The notes: generated by a model not told the origin, from the letters alone. Counted from the stretch's first letter, positions 16,253-25,667 are shown. The stretch is 55,841 nucleotides of DNA from Bradyrhizobium sp. AS23.2 (GCF_001908185.1 NZ_LGHM01000121.1:1-55841), one strand, 5' to 3'. Translations and numbers: made by a program.

Positions 16253-16410
16253 CGAAATCCCCGAACCGACCCAGCTCGGTGTCCGACGCTCCCGTAGCAC
16301 CGTTCGTTCCTGGTTCCACGTGAACGACGGCTGGGTAGTTTATCAGCTCTTAATATGAACGAACGCGCGATCCGATTTCGCTGATCGCGCAATGCTTGCG
16401 TGGTACTGCC

Positions 16411-16875
16411 TCAAAAGCGGACAGTCATGCCGACGTGGCTCGATGCAAATCCGAGTCGCTTGTAGAAGCGCTGCGCATCAACTCTGCTCGCGTGCGTCAG
16501 CAATTCGACCAGATTGCAGCCGCGCGCTTTCGCTTCCGTCACCGCCCATTGCACCAATTGCTCGCCGATGCCGCGGCTGCGGCAATCGGAAGCAACGCGG
16601 ACATCTTCGAGCAGACCACGCACGCCGCCCTGCGAGCTGATGCCTGCTAGCACCGCGAGCTGCAGGCAGCCGACCACCCTGCCCTCGCTCTCCGCAACCA
16701 CGAGCGTGAGATTCGGATCGCGCTCGACCCGCTCGAACGCCGCGTAGTAGGTCGCAGGCAGCGGATCCTCGACGCGCTCGCGGGCACGCCCGAGATGATC
16801 GTCGGCGAGCATCGCGACGATCGCGGCGACGTCCTCACGGCGCGCGGGACGAATGGAAACGGATTTATCGTTCAT
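16411..16875 (-). CDS. GNAT family N-acetyltransferase
   Basis: The 154-residue protein has the GNAT fold: SVSIRPARREDVAAIVAML at the start, the central beta strands VAESEGRVVGCLQLAVL and the acetyl-CoA loop SDCRSRGIGEQLV (R/Q-x-x-G-x-G), ending DAQRFYKRLGF. The start at 16875 (MNDKSVSI) lies 16 bp after the GST stop, so the two are probably co-transcribed. Substrate unknown. Confidence 0.88.
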   Translation of the reverse strand: MNDKSVSIRPARREDVAAIVAMLADDHLGRARERVEDPLPATYYAAFERVERDPNLTLVVAESEGRVVGCLQLAVLAGISSQGGVRGLLEDVRVASDCRSRGIGEQLVQWAVTEAKARGCNLVELLTHASRVDAQRFYKRLGFASSHVGMTVRF

Positions 16876-16891
16876 GCTGGAGACTCCGGAC

Positions 16892-17482
16892 TCAGCGCGC
16901 GGGCGACAGGCCGAGATAGGCTTCGGCCTCGCCGATCCAGCGGCGGATGGCTGCATAGCGGCCGAGATCGAAGCCGCCTTCATGCGCGAGGCGTGTATAG
17001 GCGAGCAGCGAAACGTCGGCGAGCGAAATAGCGTCGCCGGCGAAGAAGCGGCTTGCCGCCAGATGCTGCTCCATGCGGTCGAGCGCCGCATAGCCGCGCT
17101 TGACCTTGTCAGGATCGAGCTCGGATACTTCCTTCCCGAGATAGACAAGCTGGAAGCGGCACACCGCGATATAGGGCTCGTGGCTGTACTGCTCCCAGAA
17201 CAGCCATTCATCCATCTTGGCCGCAGCGAAGGCATCGCGCGGAATCAGCGCGCTGTCGCGGGCGAGATAGCGGATGATGGCGTTGGACTGCGCCAGTGTG
17301 CGGCCGTCGTCGAATGCGACGGTGGGCACCTGGCCGGCGCTGTTCATCTTCAGGAATTGCGGCGTGCGGGTCTCGCCCTTACGGGTGTCGATTTCGATCC
17401 AGCGATAGGGTAATGCGAGCTTGTCGCAGACCCACTTCACCTTCAGACAATTGCCGGAATTCGTGTCGCCGTAGATTTGCAT
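16892..17482 (-). CDS. glutathione S-transferase family protein
   Basis: The 196-residue protein has an N-terminal thioredoxin-like domain (MQIYGDTNSGNCLKVKWVC; SAGQVPTVAFDDG with the cis-proline; LAQSNAIIRYLA, the Glu/Gln-Ser glutathione site) and a C-terminal helical domain (FFAGDAISLADVSLLAYT). It is a cytoplasmic GST-like enzyme of unknown substrate, upstream of the GNAT gene. Confidence 0.88.
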   Translation of the reverse strand: MQIYGDTNSGNCLKVKWVCDKLALPYRWIEIDTRKGETRTPQFLKMNSAGQVPTVAFDDGRTLAQSNAIIRYLARDSALIPRDAFAAAKMDEWLFWEQYSHEPYIAVCRFQLVYLGKEVSELDPDKVKRGYAALDRMEQHLAASRFFAGDAISLADVSLLAYTRLAHEGGFDLGRYAAIRRWIGEAEAYLGLSPAR

Positions 17483-17553
17483 CGCTGCCGCCCTGCCTTG
17501 GGCGACAGAGCATCAGGACGACGCGGCCGTGTCAACCGACGGCCTACGCGCGT

Positions 17554-18435
17554 CTAGAACTTGTACCCGGCGCCAACGCGGAAATTGTTCAGATTGACGG
17601 CAATGTTCTTCACGTTCGCGAAGCCGACGTATTCCCATTCGCCGCGAAGGAGGAAGTTGCCGCAAATCGCGTATTCGACACCGATGCCGGCCGTCCATCC
17701 GTACATGAAGCTGTTCGTGCGCTGCTCGACCTGGGACAACGTGTCTGAACCGGCGGGCAGATGCCGATGAACCGTTGTGGACAGGCCGCCGCCACCGACT
17801 ACGGTCTCGTCAAAGTCATCCCATTTCTGCCAGGAAACGGTCGCGAATCTCGAGACTTCAGCGCGCCCGATCGCCAGGCCGGCAAAGGCATACGGCATGA
17901 AGTCGCCCCCGTCCCAGCCGATCCGGCCGCGGAACGTCGCGTAATCCTTGAGCTTCAGCGAAGCACCGCCGCCGAGCCAGGTGTCGTAGGTATAGGTATG
18001 GCCGGTCGGAGCCGGTTCGCCAGCGAGAATTCGCCCCATCGAGTCGCTGGCCGTGCTCGATATGTTGTTCATGTAGCTGTAATTGGCTTCGACGCCCATC
18101 ACGGCATCGTAGATCTGCCAGTTGCGACCTACATAGGCGCCGAACCCGGTCGATTGCACGTGATTCTTCGGCAGCAGCGACCATCCGCCGACTGGCGCCT
18201 GGAGGATGCTGTTGCGAAGCATAAAATCGGTCATCGATTTCGGGGCGTGGCTGAAATCGATGTTGGTCGTGGCAAAGCCGAACTGGCCGCCGACATAAAA
18301 GCCGTCCCAATTATGGGAGGTCGTCGACAGGCCTTCGATGAAGCTGCCGCGCAGGACGGGCAGATCCGGCATGTCGGCCGCGTGCGCGACAGACGCCGCT
18401 CCAAACATCGCTGCCGCCAACCAAAGCCTACGCAT
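17554..18435 (-). CDS. outer membrane beta-barrel protein, Omp25/RopB-like
   Basis: The 293-residue protein has a signal peptide (MRRLWLAAAMFGAASVAHA) followed by WDGFYVGGQFG, the usual first strand of rhizobial Omp25-type porins. Alternating aromatic/Gly-rich strands follow, and it ends in FRVGAGYKF with a terminal Phe. It is predicted to sit in the outer membrane. Function is probably structural or porin-like. Confidence 0.8.
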   Translation of the reverse strand: MRRLWLAAAMFGAASVAHAADMPDLPVLRGSFIEGLSTTSHNWDGFYVGGQFGFATTNIDFSHAPKSMTDFMLRNSILQAPVGGWSLLPKNHVQSTGFGAYVGRNWQIYDAVMGVEANYSYMNNISSTASDSMGRILAGEPAPTGHTYTYDTWLGGGASLKLKDYATFRGRIGWDGGDFMPYAFAGLAIGRAEVSRFATVSWQKWDDFDETVVGGGGLSTTVHRHLPAGSDTLSQVEQRTNSFMYGWTAGIGVEYAICGNFLLRGEWEYVGFANVKNIAVNLNNFRVGAGYKF

Positions 18436-18550
18436 TGCAACGCTCCATCAACCCCGAACTCCTGCTCGTGATCATGGCTCGTTAACCTTAACCAATGGTT
18501 GCGTCGGACACTTTTGTCGCTGTTGCGCCATGAAAAATACGCAAAGCAAA

Positions 18551-18575
18551 ACGGCGCGGGATGATCCCGCGCCGT
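18551..18575 (-). terminator. intrinsic terminator
   Basis: The hairpin acggcgcggga tga tcccgcgccgt is followed on the minus strand by TTTTGCTTT. It ends the beta-barrel gene at 18605. Confidence 0.88.
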
Positions 18576-18604
18576 TAAGAAAGTTTAAGCGATGGGGCGA
18601 ACGA

Positions 18605-19447
18605 TCAGCCTTTGGTGACGAGCGGCGGCGGCGCGTAGACCGGCGGGCTGTCGAGATTCCAGCGCAAGCCGAACTTCAGGTCGTTCGAGGTGATGTTCTT
18701 GATCTTGAAGACATTGCCGGTGGTGTTGCCGGTGAAGTCCGACAGCACACCGGTCTGGCCGTTGCCGAGGTTCACGTAGCTGTAGGCAAGTTCGAGGACC
18801 AGGTTCTGATTGACCTGATAGGCGAGACCCGCATGGGCCGCCCAGGCGAAGTTCCACTTTGAGCCCGTCGGAGCGCTCGCGAAGCCCGTCGTCGTGAACG
18901 GCAGGTTGTTGGTGCCCGTGTCAGTGAAGTTCGCAATCGAGACACGCGCACCGCCGATACCGGCACCGATGAACGGCGTAATGCACCACCAGGTACCGAG
19001 ATCGACATAGGCGTTGGCCAGCACCAGCCATTCGGACTTGCTGCCGGTGTAGTTGTCGATGCCGTTGTAGGCTACGCCACCCGCCGTACCGGTGAAGCGA
19101 TCGGTCGCCTTCAGGTTCGCATTGCCGCGGAATTGCCCGGTGACGTCGGCCCGGAACCAGTTGTTGAAGCGATAGCCGGCGCCGACGCCGAAGATGCCGC
19201 CGGTGTCGAATGACGATTGTTGATTGAACGAGGTGAGCTGCGAATAGGCCGACTCACGGCCGTAGTGGACGTCGGTAGTCCGCTGGTTGCTGAAACCGAT
19301 GTCGCCGCGCAGATACCAGCCGCCGAAGTCGACGGGTGGCGCCGGCGCGTACATCGGGGGAGGTGCGATCGGCATGTCGGCGGCGAACGCCATCGACGAG
19401 ATCAGGGTTGCCGCACCCGCGGCAAGGAGAGACTTAACGCAACGCAT
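18605..19447 (-). CDS. outer membrane beta-barrel protein
   Basis: This 280-residue protein has a signal peptide (MRCVKSLLAAGAATLISSMAFAADMP), a proline-rich stretch (IAPPPMYAPAPP), then GGWYLRGDIGFSNQ and repeating beta-hairpins, of the type seen in rhizobial Omp25/31-like proteins. ATG 19447 starts the signal peptide; the frame continues upstream without one. It is not closely similar to the neighbour at 17554. Outer membrane, role unknown. Confidence 0.8.
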   Translation of the reverse strand: MRCVKSLLAAGAATLISSMAFAADMPIAPPPMYAPAPPVDFGGWYLRGDIGFSNQRTTDVHYGRESAYSQLTSFNQQSSFDTGGIFGVGAGYRFNNWFRADVTGQFRGNANLKATDRFTGTAGGVAYNGIDNYTGSKSEWLVLANAYVDLGTWWCITPFIGAGIGGARVSIANFTDTGTNNLPFTTTGFASAPTGSKWNFAWAAHAGLAYQVNQNLVLELAYSYVNLGNGQTGVLSDFTGNTTGNVFKIKNITSNDLKFGLRWNLDSPPVYAPPPLVTKG

Positions 19448-19604
19448 TGGCTTCGTCCTTATGGCCGGTGAGGCAAAATACGGGCGCCTCACGTTCTGGA
19501 AACTCGCAAGCGGACGATGGCAGCAAATGCTTAAGCGCCACTTAACCCTAATTTTTAAGGTTGATTTTCTCTGACTGCACGCGCGCGTGCGGCGAGAGCG
19601 TTGC

Positions 19605-19629
19605 AAAACTGCCGCGCCTGAACGCGGCA
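19605..19629 (-). terminator. intrinsic terminator after the MFS gene
   Basis: The hairpin tgccgcg cctgaa cgcggca has, on the minus strand, a following gTTTT. It lies 46 bp past the MFS stop codon. Confidence 0.65.
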
Positions 19630-19674
19630 ATTGCTAACGATGTATGAAGGTTCGCTGCGGCGAGAGAGGATGCG

Positions 19675-20940
19675 TTAACGCGCGTGCTGCGGCAGTTTCG
19701 GCAGAAACACCGCAAGCAGGCCGATCGCCGGCAGATAGGCGCAGACCTGATAGACGAACTCGATCGAGGTGTGGTCGGCGAGCTTGCCGAGCACGGCCGC
19801 ACCCAGGCCGCCGATGCCGAAAGCGACGCCGAAGAACACGCCGGAGATCATGCCGAAGCGGTGCGGCACCAATTCCTGCGCGAACACGATGATCGACGAC
19901 GTCGTCGAGGAGATGATGAGGCCGATGATCACGGACAGCACCGCGCTGCCGGCGAGCCCGGCATAGGGCAGCGCCAGCGTGAACGGCAGCGCGCCGACGA
20001 TCGAGATCCAGATCACGATCTTGCGGCCGAAGCGATCCCCCAGCGGTCCGCCAAAGAACGCGCCGACCGCATTCGCGGCGAGGAAGATGAAGAGATAGAT
20101 CTGCGCCGCCTGCGTCGACACGCCGAAGCGGTCGATCAAATAGAAGATGTAGTAGCTCGACAGGCTCGAGACGTAGAGCTGCTTGGAGAACAAGAGCGCC
20201 ACCAGCACGGCAAGCGCGACCGCGACACGGCGCGGGCTCGGCGCGTCGGGATGAGCCTGAGCCACCGCAGTCTTCTTCGCCTTGATCTGCGGTTCATACC
20301 AGCGGCCGATGCGCCAGAGAATGACGATGGCAAGGAACGCGATCGAGGAGAACCAGGCGATACTGCCCTGCCCGAACGGCACCACGATCAGCGCGGCCAG
20401 GACCGGCCCCATTGACGTGCCGAAGCTGCCGCCGAGCTGGAAAACCGATTGCGCAAAACCGTAGCGGCCGCCGGAGGCGAGCCGCGCGATGCGCGCGGAT
20501 TCGGGATGAAACACCGCCGAGCCGAGACCGACCAGCGCGGCGGCGACAAGGATGACGAGGTATTGATGCGCGGCGCTGAGCAACAGCAGGCCGAAGAAGG
20601 TCGAGCTCATGCCGATCGCCAGCGAATAGGGCTGAGCCTTCTTGTCGGTGTAGTGCCCGACCACCGGCTGCAGCAGCGAGGCCGTGAACTGGAAGGCCAG
20701 CGTGATCATGCCGATCTGCGCGAAGTCGAGCGCGTAGGTGTCCTTCAGGATCGGATAGACCGAGGCGATCAGCGACTGCATGGTGTCGTTGAGGAAGTGC
20801 GAGAAGCTGATGCCGGTAAGCACGATATAGGCCGACCCCGCGGCCGCCTTGGCAACAGACTTGGCGGCGACGGGCGCCACGTCGCTGACGACGACGGGCT
20901 CGGTCAGCGTTTCCTCGGAGACGACGACAGGCTTGTTCAA
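19675..20940 (-). CDS. MFS efflux transporter, fosmidomycin-resistance (Fsr) type
   Basis: The 421-residue protein has about 12 membrane helices. Family-specific blocks are SHFLNDTMQSLIASVYPILK, FQFTASLLQPVVGHYTDK, GSAVFHPESARIARLASGGRYG and FGGPLGDRFGRK (loop motif between helices). Fsr-type pumps export fosmidomycin and related small acids through the inner membrane. A hydrophilic N-terminal tail of about 30 residues precedes helix 1. It stands alone with its own terminator. Confidence 0.88.
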   Translation of the reverse strand: MNKPVVVSEETLTEPVVVSDVAPVAAKSVAKAAAGSAYIVLTGISFSHFLNDTMQSLIASVYPILKDTYALDFAQIGMITLAFQFTASLLQPVVGHYTDKKAQPYSLAIGMSSTFFGLLLLSAAHQYLVILVAAALVGLGSAVFHPESARIARLASGGRYGFAQSVFQLGGSFGTSMGPVLAALIVVPFGQGSIAWFSSIAFLAIVILWRIGRWYEPQIKAKKTAVAQAHPDAPSPRRVAVALAVLVALLFSKQLYVSSLSSYYIFYLIDRFGVSTQAAQIYLFIFLAANAVGAFFGGPLGDRFGRKIVIWISIVGALPFTLALPYAGLAGSAVLSVIIGLIISSTTSSIIVFAQELVPHRFGMISGVFFGVAFGIGGLGAAVLGKLADHTSIEFVYQVCAYLPAIGLLAVFLPKLPQHAR

Positions 20941-21110
20941 ATGGAGCTAATCCGGCGGGCGCGGCGAACCACCGCAATTGCTCGTTACGCTGCAAGGAGC
21001 AGCGGAACCACCGCCAATCGCCCATGGCTGGGATGCGCTTCGCGCTCCGGGCTTCACCTCTCCCATCGGGAGAGGTTAAGGGATCGCGTCCGCGGAAGCT
21101 GAAGTGTCTG

Positions 21111-22454
21111 TTAAGCCGCCGCCTGGCCGAGCGCGGAGACGATGGTGTCGACGACGTCCTCGACCAGGATGCGGTCCTCGCCCTCGCCCATGACACGGAT
21201 CACGGGTTCGGTGCCGGAGGAGCGGATCAGGAGGCGACCGTGGCCGTTGAGCCGCTTCTCGCCGTCGGAGATCGCCGATTTGACGTCGGAATCGTCGAGC
21301 GGCTTGCCGCCCTTGTGACGGACGTTCTTGAGGATCTGCGGCAGCGGATCGAACCGGTGGCAGACCTCCGACACGGGCCGACGCAGCTTCTGCACCACGG
21401 CCAGCACCTGCAGCGCAGCAACGAAGCCGTCGCCGGTGGTGGCGTAGTCGGACAGGATGATGTGGCCGGATTGCTCGCCGCCGAGATTGTAGCCGCCGCC
21501 CAGCATCTGCTCGAGCACGTAGCGGTCGCCGACGGGCGTGCGGATGAGATCGAGCCCCTGCTCTTTCAGGAAGCGCTCGAGCCCGAGATTGGACATCACG
21601 GTGGCGACGATGCCCGGCCGCGACAGCCTTCCGTCTTCCTTCCAGCTCTGCGCGATCACCGCGAGCAACTGGTCGCCGTCGACGATATGGCCGCGTTCGT
21701 CGACCAGGATGACGCGATCGGCGTCGCCGTCCAGTGCAATGCCGATGTCGGCGCGCATCTCGCGCACCTTCTTCGACAGCGCTTCCGGCGAGGTCGAGCC
21801 GCATTCCTTGTTGATGTTGAAGCCGTCGGGCTCGACGCCGATCGGCACCACGTCGGCGCCCAGCTCCCACAGCGCTTCGGGCACCACCTTGTAGGCGGCG
21901 CCGTTGGCGCAATCGATCACGACGCGCAGGCCGTCGAGCGACAGATCGCGCGGCAGCGTGCGCTTGGCGAACTCGATGTAGCGGTCATGCACGCCGTCGA
22001 TACGGCGGGCGCGACCGAGGCTCGCGCTCTGCGCAAGCCGCTTGTCGAGGGATTCGTCGAGCAGCTGCTCGATCTGCCTCTCGACGTCGTCGGAGAGCTT
22101 GAATCCCTGCGGACCGAACAGCTTGATGCCGTTGTCCTCGAACAGATTGTGCGAGGCCGAGATCATCACGCCGAGATCGGCCCGCATCGACTTCGTCAGC
22201 ATCGCAACCGCCGGCGTCGGCATCGGGCCGACCAGCAGCACGTCCATGCCTACCGAGGTGAAGCCCGCGACCATCGCGTATTCGATCATGTAGCCGGACA
22301 GGCGGGTGTCCTTGCCGATCACGACCCGATGGCGATGATCACCGCGCTGAAACGCAAGGCCTGCCGCCTGGCCGACCTTGAGCGCGAGCTCCGGCGTGAT
22401 CAGTCCGTTGGCCCGGCCCCGAATCCCGTCCGTCCCGAAATATTTGCGGCTCAT
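21111..22454 (-). CDS. glmM: phosphoglucosamine mutase
   Basis: The 447-residue protein starts at ATG 22454 (MSRKYFGTDGIRG). It has the phosphoserine loop ISASHN with S101, the Mg loop DGDADR, the sugar loop GGEQSGH and the phosphate site RSSGTEP. It converts glucosamine-6-phosphate to glucosamine-1-phosphate for peptidoglycan and lipopolysaccharide. Upstream (22560-22640) is an AT-rich stretch with the inverted repeat taatat-attgtta-atatta that probably includes its promoter. Confidence 0.96.
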   Translation of the reverse strand: MSRKYFGTDGIRGRANGLITPELALKVGQAAGLAFQRGDHRHRVVIGKDTRLSGYMIEYAMVAGFTSVGMDVLLVGPMPTPAVAMLTKSMRADLGVMISASHNLFEDNGIKLFGPQGFKLSDDVERQIEQLLDESLDKRLAQSASLGRARRIDGVHDRYIEFAKRTLPRDLSLDGLRVVIDCANGAAYKVVPEALWELGADVVPIGVEPDGFNINKECGSTSPEALSKKVREMRADIGIALDGDADRVILVDERGHIVDGDQLLAVIAQSWKEDGRLSRPGIVATVMSNLGLERFLKEQGLDLIRTPVGDRYVLEQMLGGGYNLGGEQSGHIILSDYATTGDGFVAALQVLAVVQKLRRPVSEVCHRFDPLPQILKNVRHKGGKPLDDSDVKSAISDGEKRLNGHGRLLIRSSGTEPVIRVMGEGEDRILVEDVVDTIVSALGQAAA

Positions 22455-22674
22455 ATCGTCCCCCACGCAACAACCAGGGATCCCCTCTACAACCACCGGG
22501 TGCCCGAACGGGCCCCGCATCCCTGATGCGCTGGGGTCTTATAATGCCTGCGCGGCCAACTTGGCTTCAAAAAATATGATAAATCGTTACGGAACCGGGC
22601 GCGCCGCCGCGCCGGTAATATATTGTTAATATTACATTTCCTGACCGAGCCGCCGAAACGGGGTGGAACCCGCC

Positions 22675-22842
22675 CTAGTCGGTGCGTTTCACATGGCCGT
22701 CCTCGCGGGACGGCGGCGGCTGGGTGACGTTGACGGGATCGGAGCCCGGAAAGGTCTCTTCCAGGCCCTCCTCCAGCGCCTCCTCGAGCCGGCGCTTCTC
22801 CTTGATCTCGTCCGGCTTTGGTTCGCTGCGCGGCCTTGTCAT
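22675..22842 (-). CDS. small charged conserved protein
   Basis: This 55-residue protein runs from ATG 22842 to TAG 22675-22677: MTRPRSEPKPDEIKEKRR..., then a glutamate-rich helix (LEEALEEGLEETFPGSDP) and PVNVTQPPPSREDGHVKRTD. On the minus strand the upstream sequence is GAGAGGAAGACGCC, giving an AGGA site 9 nt before the start. Codon pattern and the FPGSDPVNVTQPPP motif look like a conserved small alphaproteobacterial protein; function unknown. It sits divergently from the FMN dehydrogenase. Confidence 0.6.
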   Translation of the reverse strand: MTRPRSEPKPDEIKEKRRLEEALEEGLEETFPGSDPVNVTQPPPSREDGHVKRTD

Positions 22843-22933
22843 GGCGTCTTCCTCTCAAACGATTTGGCTGTGCATCCAACCATGCTAGATGACCCCTCAA
22901 TGTTCTGATGCAAGACGGGCCGGGAAAACGTTC

Positions 22934-24076
22934 ATGAAGCACATCACCTGTATCGACGATCTTCGCGCATTGCATAAGCGCCGCGTGCCGAAGGCGTTCT
23001 TCGACTATTGCGACCGCGGCTCCTATGCCGAGGAAACGCTGCGCGCCAACCGCGAGGACATGCAGGCGATCAAGTTCCGCCAGCGCATCCTGGTCGACGT
23101 CTCCAAGCGCGACACCTCGACCACGATCCTCGGCGAGCCCTCGGCCATGCCGCTGATCCTCGCGCCGGTCGGCCTGCTCGGCATGCAGCACGGCGACGGC
23201 GAGATTCATGCCTGCCGCGCCGCGCAGGCCGCCGGCATTCCGTTCACGCAATCGACGATGTCGATCTGCTCGATCGAGGACATTGCCGCCAACGTCGAGA
23301 AGCCGTTCTGGTTCCAGCTCTACGTCATGAAGGACCGCGGCTTCATCAAGGATCTGATCCAGCGCGCGATGGCGGCGAAGTGCAGCGCGCTCGTGCTCAC
23401 CGTCGACCTCCAGGTGATCGGCCAGCGCCATGCCGACATCAAGAACGGCATGACGGTGCCGCCGGAATGGTCGCTGTCGAAGCTGATCGATTTCGCGACC
23501 AAGCCGGCCTGGGTCGCCGGCGTGCTGCAGGGCAAGCGCCGCACCTTCGGCAACATCGCCGGTCACGTGAAGAACACCGAGGATCTCAACCGCCTTGCCG
23601 AATGGACGGCGTCGCAGTTCGACACATCGCTGAACTGGAAGGATGTCGACTGGGTCCGCAGCATCTGGCCCGGCAAGCTCATCATCAAGGGCATCCTCGA
23701 CGTCGAGGACGCCAAGGAGGCCGCCAAGACCGGCGCGCAGGCGCTGGTCGTGTCCAACCATGGCGGCCGGCAGCTCGACGGTGCGCCGTCCTCGATCGAG
23801 GTGCTGCCCGAGATCGCGGATGAGGTCGGTGACAGGATGGAGATCATGTTCGACGGTGGCATCCGCTCCGGCCAGGACGTGATGCGCGCCCTCGCGCTCG
23901 GCGCAAAGTCCTGCATGATCGGCCGCGCCTATGCCTACGGCCTGGGAGCCGGCGGCCAGGCCGGCGTCGCCAAGGCGATCGACATCATCCAGAAGGAGCT
24001 GCTCACGACCATGGGCCTGTGCGGCGTCAACAAGGTCGACGAGATCGACGATCACATCATTGCGGTAGCGCCGTAG
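22934..24076 (+). CDS. lldD: FMN-dependent alpha-hydroxy-acid (L-lactate) dehydrogenase
   Basis: The 380-residue FMN TIM barrel has FFDYCDRGSYAEETL at the start, LAPVGLLGMQHGDGE, catalytic H276 and R279 in SNHGGRQLDG, and DGGIRSGQDVMRALALGA with GRAYAYGLGA for phosphate binding. This family oxidises L-lactate, glycolate or mandelate and usually passes electrons to quinone. ATG 22934 gives the family start (MKHITCIDDLRAL); the frame is open 15 codons further but unlike the family. Symbol lldD is the best guess; another 2-hydroxyacid is possible. Confidence 0.85.
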   Translation: MKHITCIDDLRALHKRRVPKAFFDYCDRGSYAEETLRANREDMQAIKFRQRILVDVSKRDTSTTILGEPSAMPLILAPVGLLGMQHGDGEIHACRAAQAAGIPFTQSTMSICSIEDIAANVEKPFWFQLYVMKDRGFIKDLIQRAMAAKCSALVLTVDLQVIGQRHADIKNGMTVPPEWSLSKLIDFATKPAWVAGVLQGKRRTFGNIAGHVKNTEDLNRLAEWTASQFDTSLNWKDVDWVRSIWPGKLIIKGILDVEDAKEAAKTGAQALVVSNHGGRQLDGAPSSIEVLPEIADEVGDRMEIMFDGGIRSGQDVMRALALGAKSCMIGRAYAYGLGAGGQAGVAKAIDIIQKELLTTMGLCGVNKVDEIDDHIIAVAP

Positions 24077-24082
24077 TGCCGT

Positions 24083-24115
24083 AGGGTGGGCAAAGCGTAA
24101 GCGTGCCCACCAACT
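24083..24115. repeat. inverted repeat after lldD, possible terminator
   Basis: The sequence gtagggtgggcaaagcgtaagcgtgcccacc forms a hairpin (ggtgggca/tgcccacc) directly after the stop codon. It belongs to a repeat type common between rhizobial genes and lacks a clear T-run. Confidence 0.45.
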
Positions 24116-24140
24116 TTCGCGAAATGTGAAAAACTAACTC

Positions 24141-24239
24141 GTCGTTCCGGGATGGTCCGAAGGACCAGACCCGGAACCTCGAGATTCTCAGGTGCGCAAG
24201 TGCGCACCATAGTTCGCGCTTCGCGCGCCCCGGAATGAC
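24141..24239. repeat. dispersed palindromic repeat (family A)
   Basis: It opens gtcgttccggg and closes ccccggaatgac, with inner pairs (gtgcgcaagtgcgcac, gcgcttcgcgcgc). Same family as 6224-6332 and 38761-38856. Confidence 0.75.
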
Positions 24240-24247
24240 ACTTCGTG

Positions 24248-24874
24248 TCACATCGGCGGCGTCACGCCGTCGCGGCCGACATTGACGCGGTTGGCTTCCA
24301 GGGAACCGTCGTCCTTCTTCGCCGCACCGAAGATGATCAGTTTTGCGCCAGGCTTGATCTCGGACTTGTCGCTGGCGATGAAGGTCACGACCGGCGTGTC
24401 CGGCGGCACCACCACCTTCTTCTCGCCGTCCTTGTACTTGACCAGGATGTTCTGGCCGTCGGTGCCCTTCACCGTCTGCGCCACGGTGGCGTTGGTCATG
24501 GTCGAGTTGGCGCGCGCATCCCAGGGACGAAAACCTTCGGCCGCGCCGCGCTGGTTCTCCGGGAAGATGTGCACGGCGATCGCCTTCTGGGTGCCATCGG
24601 GCTCGGGCATGCCGGTGACGCCGATATAGGACCCCTCCTTGACCTCCGACAGCGAAGTCTTCACGACCGCGAAGACGGCGACGTTGTCGGTCATGCGCAC
24701 CTTCACGTCGCTGCCTTCGCGCGTCTTGATGCCGAGCATGTTGCCGTCGACACTCTCGATGGTGCCGCGGATTCGAACCATCGGCGCCTGTTGCGCGGGG
24801 ACGGATGAAACGAAGATGCAGGTGGCAAACGCAGCCACGACGGCGCGTGGCATCCAGTTGCTCGGCTTCGGCAT
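24248..24874 (-). CDS. exported protein, tandem paralog 1
   Basis: The 208-residue protein has a signal peptide ending VSSVPAQQ and a beta-rich body: VRIRGTIESVDGNMLGIKTREG, STMTNATV, ILVKYKDGEKKVVVPPDTPVV and the ending RVNVGRDGVTPPM. Most of these blocks recur in the neighbour at 25041, so the two arose by duplication. ATG 24874 has GGAGG 11 nt upstream. The repeated 'GTIESVDG' start resembles OB-like DUF5666 domains of periplasmic proteins. Function unknown. Confidence 0.7.
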   Translation of the reverse strand: MPKPSNWMPRAVVAAFATCIFVSSVPAQQAPMVRIRGTIESVDGNMLGIKTREGSDVKVRMTDNVAVFAVVKTSLSEVKEGSYIGVTGMPEPDGTQKAIAVHIFPENQRGAAEGFRPWDARANSTMTNATVAQTVKGTDGQNILVKYKDGEKKVVVPPDTPVVTFIASDKSEIKPGAKLIIFGAAKKDDGSLEANRVNVGRDGVTPPM

Positions 24875-24966
24875 GGCCTTGTCCCTCCAGGGCGTTGCGG
24901 TGATGGCATTGCAGCGGTCAACCACGGCAACCCCGCGCGACCGCGGCTATTCCCTCAATTTTTTGA

Positions 24967-25032
24967 GCATGATCTTTTCGGAAAACCGCTGCACACTTTG
25001 CGCTAACGCGGCCCTTCGGGTCCGGATCATGC
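24967..25032. repeat. dispersed palindromic repeat (family B)
   Basis: An inverted repeat, gcatgatcttttcgg ... ccggatcatgc, lies between the two tandem paralogs. A related copy is at 6838-6880. Confidence 0.75.
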
Positions 25033-25040
25033 TCTGCCGA

Positions 25041-25667
25041 TCACATCGGCGGTGTGAGGCCGTCGCGGCCGACGCTGACGCGGTTGGTCTCGAAGGAGCC
25101 GTCGGGCAACTGCTTCATGAAAGCAATGACCTTGGCGCCGGCCTTCAGATCGGCCTTGTCGCCGGGCACGAAGGTCACCACCGGTGTCGTATCGGCGACG
25201 AACACCTTCTTCTCGCCGTCCTTGTACTTCACGAGCAGCGTATGACCGTCATTGCCGACCACGCTCTCCGACACCGTTGCATTGGTCATGCTGGAGTTCG
25301 GCTTGAGGTCGTAGGGCCGCGAGCCCTCGCCGGTGCCGCGCATGCTCTCCGGAAACACATGCACCTCGACGGCGTTCTGGCCGCCGTCCGGTCCCGGCAC
25401 CGTGGTCGCCCCCACGAAGGAACCGACCTTGATGTCGGACAGCGAGATCCTGGTGATGCCGGACACGCGCACGTCGGATGCGATGTGGAGCTTGACGTCT
25501 TCACCGCTGCGCGACTTGACCTGCATCGTGTCGCCATCGACGCTCTCGATCGTGCCGCGCACGCGCGTCGGAACAGGTGCTTTCTGCGCAAATGCACAAA
25601 GGGTCGAAGTGGCCACCATCGCGACGGCGATAAGCGGACGTGTGAAAGTTGCACGTTGAACAGTCAT
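25041..25667 (-). CDS. exported protein, tandem paralog 2
   Basis: The 208-residue protein has a signal peptide (ending TLCAFAQ) and the same architecture as 24248-24874: RVRGTIESVDGDTMQVKSRSG, SSMTNATVSE, LLVKYKDGEKKVFVADTTPVV and RVSVGRDGLTPPM. The two are the same length, so the duplication is old and cleanly kept. Transcription runs from this gene toward paralog 1. Unknown periplasmic role. Confidence 0.7.
   Translation of the reverse strand: MTVQRATFTRPLIAVAMVATSTLCAFAQKAPVPTRVRGTIESVDGDTMQVKSRSGEDVKLHIASDVRVSGITRISLSDIKVGSFVGATTVPGPDGGQNAVEVHVFPESMRGTGEGSRPYDLKPNSSMTNATVSESVVGNDGHTLLVKYKDGEKKVFVADTTPVVTFVPGDKADLKAGAKVIAFMKQLPDGSFETNRVSVGRDGLTPPM

Noticed and set aside
22487..24055. 522-codon open frame on the minus strand across lldD
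   Set aside because: Antisense shadow; the plus strand carries all catalytic motifs of the FMN enzyme.
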